Shown: piece by piece, positions 42,039-50,054 of the stretch
Position numbering within the stretch: the first letter of the stretch is position 1
How the letters are laid out: each line of letters begins with the position of its first letter
DNA from: JAOAFX01 sp049700315
GTDB taxonomy: Bacteria > Hydrothermota > Tepidihabitantia > SM23-42 > JAOAFX01
DNA length: 64,000 bases
Direction of reading: 5' to 3'
Assembly (NCBI GenBank): GCA_049700315.1
Contig: JBNAVN010000001.1
Location: forward strand, 1 to 64,000
The notes under the pieces: model-generated
What the model saw: the letters and a program-made list of their open reading frames with translations, nothing else
Database searches by the model: none
What the model was told of the DNA's origin: nothing
Position numbers and translations under genes: made by a program

Positions 42039-42716
42039 ATGCAAAGAACAATTCCTTTAATAATTGTTTTGATAATCGGCATTGCAATGCTTGTCCAATT
42101 CTTTGTTCCCCACAAGATATCCAAGGATATCTATATGTACTTCCTTGACTGGCTTGGAATCATTGCAGCATTCGCACTGGTCCTTGGATTGGGCAGTTTG
42201 ATAAACCATCACCTGGACAAGATTCAAAGGAAAAGAGAACACTGGCCCTATTCTTATGTTACATTGATTGCCATTTTGGTTACGGCAATAATCGGGCTTT
42301 TTGGCGGAATGGAAGGTAAGGGACCTTTACCAGTTCAACCACAATTTATGCTTGGCAATAAACTTATTGTGATTAAATATTCAATCCAGACAATCTATGA
42401 AAATATCATGACCCCGCTTGGTGGAACAATGTTTGCACTTCTGGCATTTTTTATGGCTTCAGCAGCGTATCGTGCATTCCGTGCCCGCACATTTGAAGCC
42501 ACACTCTTACTTGTTGCTGCATTCATCGTAATGATTGGTGTGGTACCACTTGGTTATTACATTTCACCAAAACTTCCTCATCTTGCTCAGTGGATAATGG
42601 ATGTACCAAATACCGCTTCCAAAAGGGGAATCCTGTTTGGCGTTGGTCTGGGAATTGCCTCAACTTCTCTAAAGATTATGCTCGGTATTGAAAGGAACTG
42701 GCTGGGAGGAAAATGA
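42039..42716 (+). CDS. Module B, component 2: polytopic membrane protein
   Basis: 225 aa with about six membrane helices, homologous over its full length to 37364-38023. Shared blocks are AAFALVLGLGSLI, PLGGTMFALLAFFMASAAYRAFRAR, LLVAAFIVMIG, WIMDVPNTASKRG and LGIERNWLGG. The AGGAGG site before ATG is strong. Unlike module A, a 107-bp gap with inverted repeats separates it from component 1, and a 49-bp gap from component 3. Confidence 0.75.
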   Translation: MQRTIPLIIVLIIGIAMLVQFFVPHKISKDIYMYFLDWLGIIAAFALVLGLGSLINHHLDKIQRKREHWPYSYVTLIAILVTAIIGLFGGMEGKGPLPVQPQFMLGNKLIVIKYSIQTIYENIMTPLGGTMFALLAFFMASAAYRAFRARTFEATLLLVAAFIVMIGVVPLGYYISPKLPHLAQWIMDVPNTASKRGILFGVGLGIASTSLKIMLGIERNWLGGK

Positions 42717-42765
42717 TGGTCAAATCGTCTGATAGTTGGATGGTTAAAATAGGAAGGAGTAGAAT

Positions 42766-43641
42766 ATGAATCTGTGGGAGTATCTGTTAAAAATTGATAG
42801 AAGAATTGTTTTCTTGCTTGTTGGACTTTCGGTATTGATACCGTTAATATTCCCATTTGCAATAAAGACAAATGTAATGCCGCCAACCCAGACATTATTT
42901 AATACCATTGAAGAAATTGACCCTGAGGCAAAAGGCATTCTGATTGCTGCGGATTATGACCCTCAGACAATGCCTGAACTACAGCCAATGTTGATTGCCC
43001 TTTTGCGACATGCTTTTGCAAGAAGAATTCCTGTTCTTGTGATGACTTCTTATATTCAGGGTCCTGGGCTTGCAAAACAGGGACTTGACCAGGTGACCCA
43101 GGAATTCAATAGCCAGGCAATGATAAACGCAGATTCAATAATATACGGAAGGGATTATGTCTTTTTGGGTTTTCCACCATTGTGGCTCGCTGCGGTTCTG
43201 AGAATGGGTTCTGATATCAGTCAGGCATTTCCTGCAGATTACTATAAAAACAGAACCGGATCTCTTGAAATGATGAAAAGAATAAAAAACTATAATGATA
43301 TTGGGATTATTGTCTCCATTGCAGGTAGTGCCATTCCTCAATCCTGGGTAACCTATGCAAATACAAGATTTGGTGTAAAGGTCGGCTCAGGTGCAACTGC
43401 GGTCACTGCCCCTGATTTCTATCCATTCCTACAGACCGGACAGATGAGCGGAATGATTGCCGGATTGAAAGGCGCTTCTGAATATGAGTATCTTGTCAAT
43501 ACAAAATATAATCTTACCGGTCCAACCCCAGCGACAAGGGGGATGAGTTCCCAGTCTATTGCCCATCTTATGATTTTGCTTCTGGTCATCATCGGTAACA
43601 TCGGACATTTTGCCACCCGCAAGAAGAAAACAAATGGTTAA
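42766..43641 (+). CDS. Module B, component 3: double-anchored extracytoplasmic-domain protein
   Basis: 291 aa, homologous to 38020-38883. N-terminal helix after LLKIDRRIVFLLVGLSVLIPLI and C-terminal helix before ATRKKK frame a middle domain predicted outside the cytoplasm. Conserved blocks: ADYDPQTMPELQPMLIALLRHAFARRIPVLVM, IIYGRDYVFLGF, WVTYANTRFGVKVGSGATAV and YPFLQTGQMSGMIAGLKGASEYE. Function unknown. GGAAGGAG site before the ATG. Confidence 0.75.
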   Translation: MNLWEYLLKIDRRIVFLLVGLSVLIPLIFPFAIKTNVMPPTQTLFNTIEEIDPEAKGILIAADYDPQTMPELQPMLIALLRHAFARRIPVLVMTSYIQGPGLAKQGLDQVTQEFNSQAMINADSIIYGRDYVFLGFPPLWLAAVLRMGSDISQAFPADYYKNRTGSLEMMKRIKNYNDIGIIVSIAGSAIPQSWVTYANTRFGVKVGSGATAVTAPDFYPFLQTGQMSGMIAGLKGASEYEYLVNTKYNLTGPTPATRGMSSQSIAHLMILLLVIIGNIGHFATRKKKTNG

Positions 43642-43684
43642 ATGGTTAAATAAATTGAGTGAAATGGAAAAGGGTTGAATAAAA

Positions 43685-43783
43685 ATGGAAAAGAACAGTA
43701 AAGAAAAGAAAAAGTTTAAGACTTTTGAGGATTTAGAAATTTATAAAAAGGCAAGAGAGTTTAGGAGGTTTTATGAGCAATGA
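43685..43783 (+). pseudogene. N-terminal remnant of an S23-type four-helix-bundle gene
   Basis: A 32-codon frame reads KFKTFEDLEIYKKAREFRRFYEQ near its end, the first-helix signature of the S23 family (FxDLEIYxxA), then stops. The intact relative is at 35829-36272. Its last codons carry the TAGGAGG ribosome-binding site and overlap the ATG of module B component 4, so a decayed gene now serves as the start region of another gene. Confidence 0.6.
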
Positions 43784-44393
43784 TCCCTGGATCTGGATTG
43801 GTGCATTCTTGACCATCGGAATTCTCTCTTTTCTGTATAAAGAGAATCCATTTTATAGATTTTGTGAGCATTTATTTGTGGGTGTAGCAAATGGTTATGC
43901 CATTGCCGTAACCTGGCATCTGATATTGACACCAAGGCTCATTATGCCTTTGCAGGGCGGAAATTATCTTGTGCTCATTCCGATGATCATTGGTTTACTC
44001 TATTTTTGTAGGTTTATTCCCAAGGTATCCTGGCTTGTGCGGATTCCTATTGCGGTTGCCTTGGGATTCTCTTCAGGTGTGAGCATCCCTGCCATATTGC
44101 AGGCAGATATCATTAAGCAAATTCAAGGAACAGTTGTTTATCCCCATTTGTTTAACAACTGGCAGCAGGGATTATGGGCAGTGCTAATATTCGTCGGTGT
44201 CATTGCCACGATATTCTTCTTCTTCTTTTCCAAAGAACATAAAGGAATTCTCAAACCGGTCTCCTATATTGGTATTATCTTCATTATGGTTGGTTTTGGT
44301 GCATCTTTTGGTTATACAGTTATGGCACGATTATCACTACTTATCGGCAGATTACAATTTTTATTTGGCACCTGGCTGGGAATAATAAGATAA
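43773..44393 (+). CDS. Module B, component 4: polytopic membrane protein
   Basis: 206 aa, about six membrane helices, homologous to 38880-39521 and 62209-62826. Blocks shared: SFLYKENPFYRFCEHLFVGVANGYAI, FIPKVSWLVRIPIAVALG, LQADIIKQIQGT, FFFSKEHKGIL and GFGASFGYTVMARLSLLIGRLQFLFGTWLGII. The start is supported by TAGGAGG, which lies inside the S23 remnant. Terminator at 44459-44492 ends the unit. Confidence 0.75.
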   Translation: MSNDPWIWIGAFLTIGILSFLYKENPFYRFCEHLFVGVANGYAIAVTWHLILTPRLIMPLQGGNYLVLIPMIIGLLYFCRFIPKVSWLVRIPIAVALGFSSGVSIPAILQADIIKQIQGTVVYPHLFNNWQQGLWAVLIFVGVIATIFFFFFSKEHKGILKPVSYIGIIFIMVGFGASFGYTVMARLSLLIGRLQFLFGTWLGIIR

Positions 44394-44458
44394 GAGAAAA
44401 AGACATAAAAGAAATGGTAAGTAGTAGGTATTAAGTAGTAGTGGAGAAGATGTTGTAG

Positions 44459-44492
44459 AAAAAAAGGGGGCTGAAAAAGCCCCCTTTTTTTA
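44459..44492. terminator. Bidirectional Rho-independent terminator
   Basis: A-rich GGGGGCT and AGCCCCC with flanking A and T runs form a perfect stem. It ends module B on the plus strand and the secreted protein gene (stop at 44509) on the minus strand. Confidence 0.88.
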
Positions 44493-44508
44493 TTCTTAAG
44501 TAGATTGA

Positions 44509-46125
44509 TTAGTGGGTGACCACCAATTTGGCTGAAACAACCTTTTTGTCAGCCTTCAGCACAGCAATATAGGCACCATTCGCAAGTTCACGGGTATCAA
44601 GTGAAGTGGTATAAAATCCAGCATTTCTATTGCCCTGGTCAATGGTCTGGACCAATCTGCCATCAACAGTGTAAAGATTAATTGAAACACTGCCTGATTT
44701 GGGTAAGGCATAGGAAATGCCAGTTTGATTGCGTACTGGATTGGGTGCAATACTTAGTGCAAGTTTCTTCGGTGTCTCGGTTCTGTTTTCAGCAATACCC
44801 ACAATTGGATTCCTGCCAACATACCAGCGAGCAGGAGTCGCAGCTCCTCCATTATTGATGTTCCAGTAGAGATCCAGCAATGGATCTGCGATAGCACAGC
44901 CAAATGCAAAGAATAATTGTCCATTTCCTGCGGAATCAAGCCTCTTGGAAATCTGCCATAGACAGTTGTTGTGGTCAGTAATGGAACCGGTCAGGTTTCT
45001 TGGTGTTGACCAGGTAGCACCATTATTCGCGGAATAGTTATAATAGACATCCCAGAATGTATACTGACCTGTGCCACTGCGCGGCTGACCAAATAGCGCC
45101 ACCACATAATTACCTTCCGCAGCAACTGTTGGATAGAAATTCCGTGCATCAGTTGCAGTATTACCCACTTCTATACAATTGGCACCTGAAGCCGTGGAAA
45201 CATAGACCTTACCACGATAAGGATAATTGCCTGCACCATAATCATCACCATGCCAGTTATCAAAGATCAGAATCGGATTACCCGCATCGGTAACCGCAAG
45301 CTGGGTGTAAGCAATGATATTGCTCGGAAATGGATTGGGCCAGACCAGGTTGTAAGATTGCTGGGCACTCCAGGTCAGACCATCTGTTGTTGTCTTGTAG
45401 TAAACATTGAGTGCATCATCATAATAAAATACGTAGGCAATTCCGCCATTCAGATCAAAGCCCCAATAATTTGAAACTGCTGGTGCAATCGTGCCACCGG
45501 CAAGTCTTGTAGTAAGGTCCGTGCTGTATGTGCTCCAGAGAATATTACCATTTTGTTCAACACCAACAAAGAGTATGTTACCGTTCGGCAACTGCTTACC
45601 AGGGTTCTTATGGGTTCCCAAATTTCCTGTGCCCACATCTACTGGTGTATCCCAGAATGAAGAGAACCAGCCACCACTCTCATATTGAGCACCCATTCCA
45701 CCCCAGGCACCACCGATAAGATATGGAAATGAGATATGTGGGCCAGAACCATTTATTGAAGCCACTGCACCAGGATACCGGGCTGGACCAAGATCACCTG
45801 CATAAACCTCAACATCAGTCAATGCGCCACTAAAAATGTTATCATTCTGCCATACATCAAGGTTGCCACTTGTGACAAAATTTCTGCAGACAAATTCAAC
45901 ATAACCGTCACCCGGCTCATAAGCAAGACATTCTTGCATCTGGGTCCACATAGAATATTCGTTTGCTGAAGAATCGGCAACTTCAATATCTCTTGTGACC
46001 ATTACCGGGACATGTTTGTCACAAGTACCTGTACCATCATCCATCTTTGCCCTGTCAATATTTGCGGGCACAGTAACTGCCCAGATTACACAGGCAAAAA
46101 CCATAATAATTGATAGTTTCTTCAT
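44509..46125 (-). CDS. Secreted BNR/sialidase-like repeat protein with T9SS-type tail
   Basis: 538 aa from ATG 46125, chosen for the AAAGGAGAG site; an earlier ATG at 46152 has none. Signal peptide (about 1-20). The middle has repeats with the Asp-box-like pattern (TTTDGLTWSAQQ; SANNGATWSTPRN), suggesting a beta-propeller. The tail is IAPNPVRNQTGISYALP, LYTVDGRLVQT and ANGAYIAVLKADKKVVSAKLVV, a sorting-domain signature. No sialidase arginine triad was confirmed, so catalytic activity is uncertain. It follows the peptidase-propeller gene in the same direction. Confidence 0.75.
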   Translation of the reverse strand: MKKLSIIMVFACVIWAVTVPANIDRAKMDDGTGTCDKHVPVMVTRDIEVADSSANEYSMWTQMQECLAYEPGDGYVEFVCRNFVTSGNLDVWQNDNIFSGALTDVEVYAGDLGPARYPGAVASINGSGPHISFPYLIGGAWGGMGAQYESGGWFSSFWDTPVDVGTGNLGTHKNPGKQLPNGNILFVGVEQNGNILWSTYSTDLTTRLAGGTIAPAVSNYWGFDLNGGIAYVFYYDDALNVYYKTTTDGLTWSAQQSYNLVWPNPFPSNIIAYTQLAVTDAGNPILIFDNWHGDDYGAGNYPYRGKVYVSTASGANCIEVGNTATDARNFYPTVAAEGNYVVALFGQPRSGTGQYTFWDVYYNYSANNGATWSTPRNLTGSITDHNNCLWQISKRLDSAGNGQLFFAFGCAIADPLLDLYWNINNGGAATPARWYVGRNPIVGIAENRTETPKKLALSIAPNPVRNQTGISYALPKSGSVSINLYTVDGRLVQTIDQGNRNAGFYTTSLDTRELANGAYIAVLKADKKVVSAKLVVTH

Positions 46126-46227
46126 TTTTCTCTCCTTTCTTTTATATTTCATATATCACCATAACCACCACATTGTGGTTGGCTTTTCTGCTATTATTTT
46201 TTATTATCGCATCACCTCCTTTTTTCT

Positions 46228-48876
46228 TTATTTAACCAGAAGCACCTTAATAATGAAGTTATGTTCACCAGTATGAACCCGCACAAAATAAACGCCAGAC
46301 GCGCAACCATCTGGTAACCACAGAAAATCATTATTGCCTTTGGATAATCTGCCTTGATAAATCGTTGCGGTTTTTCTACCGGTGATATCAAAAACTTCAA
46401 TTGCCCCTGTTATTTCTTTGTCGATTGAAAATTGAATATGCACAGAAGAATTCAAGTTGGCGGGCTGGGGCAATACCTTCAAAAAACCAGAGATGGACTC
46501 TTTGTAATTTTCTTCAACACCCACAACATCCTGTTTGATAATCAATAATCCAGAATTGCCATCAGCAAGATAAATCAGATTATTTCTATCATCAAAACTC
46601 GTAGCAGTACTGACCGAGAGCATATATCCAACTTCTGCGGGTGCTGATGGACTGGCAACATTTATCACCCTGATACCACCTGCTGTTCCGTCAGCAACAA
46701 AAATGTGATTGTTGAAATACTGGACACCAGAAGCAGTTCCTGGCGTATCAAGAGAACCTAACAATACAAGGGTATCAGAGTTTGATACATCAAAGACCTT
46801 AATTCCAGCCGTGCCATCTGCAGCATATACATAATTGCCTGCTTTTGCCACACTATATGCTATTCCATTCGTATCATAATATCCTGTTTCAACTGGATTG
46901 GAAGGGGTTGAAACATCTATTATTCTCACACCTTTTGTAGCATCTGCAACATAGGCAAAGTTATTGGAAACTACAACATCATAGGCAAACCCTGCGGTGT
47001 TGAATGTCCCGAGAATTACTGGACTTGCAGGATTTTGCACATTGACAATGACCAATCCTTGAGACCGAGCACAAACATAGAGCGTATTGCCTGAAACAAA
47101 TAAACCAAGCACATCATCTGCTAAACTTAATTTTCCTATCTGAACAGGATTTGTTGGATTGGACAACGAAAGAATTCTCAGGGTATCTTCACGATCACCA
47201 ATATATAAATACTGGGATGAGCCGGTAATCGTGATTGAATTGCCTGGCAGGCTTATCTGATTTACATAATCAGGCAATGTTGAATCACTCACATCCAAGA
47301 CAATCAAACCTGCAGGACCATCCACAATATATGCATAATTACCCAGAACCACAACATCATTTGCCCAGCCTGGTGTGTCATAATGTCCGATCAGATTAAC
47401 ATTTGTAGAGTGGTTCAATTCTACTACCCGAGACCTGCCAAAACTTCCATCTGCAGCAAGCCGGGTGTTACCTGAATTCAGGGCACTAATATTCACCCGG
47501 AGTGAGCAACCAACAACATCTGTACAGGTCCAGACATATTTACCAGTATTGGGAACATTGTTGGCAATCAATGTCCAGCGCAATGAATCGTAACTATCAA
47601 GATTATTACCCTTTGACCACCATAGTTTCATATGATCAATCTCAGTTCCTTCAGTATGCCAGCGAATCGCATATTTTATATTCTTGAACATTACCGGTAT
47701 ATTGTAAGTATCACCACCCCTTGGATAATCCAGGAAAACATTATTTGGATTTGAACCACCAGGTACAAGGGTTACGACATAATCATAAGAATACACTCCA
47801 TTATAATATGTCCACAGGGGCCAGAGCGGTTCATTGTTATCCCAAGTTGTATGGACAATGACAAATGTGTCACTACTGGTAATCTCGTAACCAACACCAG
47901 TAATGGAATGATTAATATAATCAGACATTGGTGGATACCAGTAATAAAGAACATTCCAGTGACAGGGCCGCTGACCATCAATCTCAGTTTTTATCCAGGA
48001 GAAAACATATTGGTTCCAGTTGCCACCCTGTGGTGAGGTGGCAGATGTAAATGAATAACTATTATATGTATTCGCAACGGTTAGCATACCAGGTCTGATA
48101 TTACCAATCGTTGTGCCACCGGTCAGAGTATCAGTATTCATTGCGATAGCAAGTTCACGATTCGTATTGGCACAATCATTCCATTCATTCTCAGGGTTGT
48201 CCCAGTGTGTGAAAAAATGATCAACAAGTTTTCCATAACCCCGATAATCCCAGTACCAGAACATCATAGAAGCAGCAGTTGGTGAACATCCATACACCCA
48301 GTCAATAAAAGGCACCGAATCAACATAACCACTTTGCAGGATTCTAAAATCATCAATCTCCAGATATCGCTCCCACTTCTGCCTTGTGAGCGATTCAAGA
48401 TTTGGATCAGACTTGCATTTTTCCAATTCCTCATTTAAGCGAATCTGTCCGTTTCGGACATTTACCAACATCTTTTTTCCATCTACATCAAAACCTGCAT
48501 ATTCTTCCCCTGCTCCAAAATAGTAGTAATGCTGGAATACCGGCTCACCAGAAATTTGCTTTCTCAAATTATCCAATGCACGGTTCAGGAATTTCTCACA
48601 ATATGGTGCACTGTGATATATTTCACCAACCGGTGATGTAGTATATCTTGCACCCATTATAATGGTTATACTATCCTTTCCATCTTGAAATACATAACCA
48701 TGAGCATTGGGGCTTTCATCAATGCCAAAATAGGTTATGACATTACTCAACCTGTATTCTGAACCATATCTCTGTTCAACGAACTTATATGCCAATGTTT
48801 CAATTTTTTCTCTGGGTACAAATTCAGAACCCAGAACAATGCCCGCCATAATCAACAAAACAGAAAATTTCTTCAT
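46228..48876 (-). CDS. Secreted C39-like cysteine peptidase with LVIVD beta-propeller and T9SS-type tail
   Basis: 882 aa. Signal peptide (1-16). Residues about 185-370 form a C39-like papain-fold domain: the Cys nucleophile in WVYGCSPTAASMMFWYWD, the catalytic His in YINHSITGVGYE and an Asp in TTWDNNEP. Residues about 495-790 hold six to seven LVIVD-type repeats (ANDVVVLGNYAYIVDGPAGLIVLDVSD; AYDVVVSNNFAYVADATKGVRIIDVS), a cell-surface propeller. The tail is VLPQPANLNSSVHIQF, FDITGRKTATI and GVYFVRVHTGE. It is predicted as an extracellular protease. Separated from the upstream PorV-like gene by a terminator-like hairpin. Confidence 0.83.
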   Translation of the reverse strand: MKKFSVLLIMAGIVLGSEFVPREKIETLAYKFVEQRYGSEYRLSNVITYFGIDESPNAHGYVFQDGKDSITIIMGARYTTSPVGEIYHSAPYCEKFLNRALDNLRKQISGEPVFQHYYYFGAGEEYAGFDVDGKKMLVNVRNGQIRLNEELEKCKSDPNLESLTRQKWERYLEIDDFRILQSGYVDSVPFIDWVYGCSPTAASMMFWYWDYRGYGKLVDHFFTHWDNPENEWNDCANTNRELAIAMNTDTLTGGTTIGNIRPGMLTVANTYNSYSFTSATSPQGGNWNQYVFSWIKTEIDGQRPCHWNVLYYWYPPMSDYINHSITGVGYEITSSDTFVIVHTTWDNNEPLWPLWTYYNGVYSYDYVVTLVPGGSNPNNVFLDYPRGGDTYNIPVMFKNIKYAIRWHTEGTEIDHMKLWWSKGNNLDSYDSLRWTLIANNVPNTGKYVWTCTDVVGCSLRVNISALNSGNTRLAADGSFGRSRVVELNHSTNVNLIGHYDTPGWANDVVVLGNYAYIVDGPAGLIVLDVSDSTLPDYVNQISLPGNSITITGSSQYLYIGDREDTLRILSLSNPTNPVQIGKLSLADDVLGLFVSGNTLYVCARSQGLVIVNVQNPASPVILGTFNTAGFAYDVVVSNNFAYVADATKGVRIIDVSTPSNPVETGYYDTNGIAYSVAKAGNYVYAADGTAGIKVFDVSNSDTLVLLGSLDTPGTASGVQYFNNHIFVADGTAGGIRVINVASPSAPAEVGYMLSVSTATSFDDRNNLIYLADGNSGLLIIKQDVVGVEENYKESISGFLKVLPQPANLNSSVHIQFSIDKEITGAIEVFDITGRKTATIYQGRLSKGNNDFLWLPDGCASGVYFVRVHTGEHNFIIKVLLVK

Positions 48877-48893
48877 TTTTATTCCTCTTTTAA

Positions 48894-48926
48894 GGGCGGG
48901 GTTCTGAGAAATTCAGAACCCCGCCC
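48894..48926 (-). terminator. Strong hairpin ending the PorV operon
   Basis: GGGCGGGGTTCTGA (48894-48907) and TCAGAACCCCGCCC (48913-48926) form a perfect 14-bp stem with loop GAAAT, directly after the stop at 48933. The T run is weak, so partial read-through into the next gene is possible. Confidence 0.75.
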
Positions 48927-48932
48927 GATTTT

Positions 48933-50045
48933 TCAGAATCCAATAATCAGTCCAAGACGGTGGGTCGCTTTTAACACTCCCTTATTCATATAGGCGTAAT
49001 CAATGCGCAATTCCCTTTCTGCCATCTTCAGATTGAATCCAACACCAGCACAGAGGTTATTCAGAAGCCACTCGGTATTTTCGCCCCATTTTGGATAGGT
49101 ATACTTTTCTTGAGCAGAATCATACACTGGTTCAGCGCCGGTCATCGCCTTCATATAATCCGTGTTCAGATATGCCTTGTATCCTGCCCTCAGAAATATC
49201 GTATTCAGGTAGCCATACTCAAACCCGAGGTTTATGGTTTCGTAATTGTCATTCGGGTGATTCAGATCAAGGGCAACTGTTAACTTTTGATTTTCATTTT
49301 CAACCGGATTCATTGCAAGACCAAACCTGAATATCAATGGTAGAGAAAATGGAGTTGCTTTCATAGAAACAGGAATATCTTCATAATCCAGGGGTGAATC
49401 AGGAAACGGATCCTTAGAAGTATCCAATTGTCTGCCACCAAAGTTAATATCTGAGCCGAAATTAGCCATTGAGGCAGCAATTTTCAACCCCTTGAAACCA
49501 GTATTATAATGAATGCCAAAATCCGTACCGATTCCACTTGCTGACATATCCCAGATCATTTCCTGTATTGCCTTGATTGTGAATCCAGCAGCAAGACGGT
49601 CAGTGAACATCCTTCCAAAGGAAATTCCAACAGCAAAATCAGAAGCATTGAAAAAGGTCCCGGTACCAGTATCTTCACGCACAGTTTTAGTATTTGGGTC
49701 GTCCACAGTTGTATATTCCATCTTGCCCATTGTCAAGGCAGTCAGGCTGATTCCGAGTGTTCCCATATTGGAAAGGGGAAGGACAACAGCAAGATATTCA
49801 TGTCTTAAATCCGCAATCCATTCATTATGCTGTAGTGATAACTGACGGTCATTCAATATGCCCAGCCCAGCCGGGTTCCAGTAGGCGGCTGAGGCATCAT
49901 CAGCAATAGCGACAAATGCCTCACCCATTGCTGCACCACGACCTACACCAATCTTCAAGAACTGGGCACCTGATGTCCCGAGTTTGGCAAAATCTGCAAA
50001 CAGGGGAATCGCCAATATCAAGATTATTGTTAGGTACCTTTTCAT
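48933..50045 (-). CDS. PorV/PorQ-family outer-membrane protein
   Basis: 370 aa. Signal peptide, then KLGTSGAQFLKIGVGRGAAMGEAFVAIADDASAAYWNPAGLG, the hallmark start of the PorV/PorQ (FadL-like, UPF0164) family. The rest is a beta-barrel ending in RLGLIIGF. In type IX secretion PorV binds the C-terminal signal of cargo at the outer membrane and passes it to the attachment complex. At least six cargo-like tails in the window fit that role. It is the last gene of the operon starting at 56848, 9 bp after its neighbour. Confidence 0.85.
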   Translation of the reverse strand: MKRYLTIILILAIPLFADFAKLGTSGAQFLKIGVGRGAAMGEAFVAIADDASAAYWNPAGLGILNDRQLSLQHNEWIADLRHEYLAVVLPLSNMGTLGISLTALTMGKMEYTTVDDPNTKTVREDTGTGTFFNASDFAVGISFGRMFTDRLAAGFTIKAIQEMIWDMSASGIGTDFGIHYNTGFKGLKIAASMANFGSDINFGGRQLDTSKDPFPDSPLDYEDIPVSMKATPFSLPLIFRFGLAMNPVENENQKLTVALDLNHPNDNYETINLGFEYGYLNTIFLRAGYKAYLNTDYMKAMTGAEPVYDSAQEKYTYPKWGENTEWLLNNLCAGVGFNLKMAERELRIDYAYMNKGVLKATHRLGLIIGF

Positions 50046-50054
50046 ATTTGCCTC

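Noticed and set aside
46163..46180. Terminator after the C39-like gene
   Set aside because: AACCAC/GTGGTT is only a 6-bp stem and no T run follows on the minus strand.
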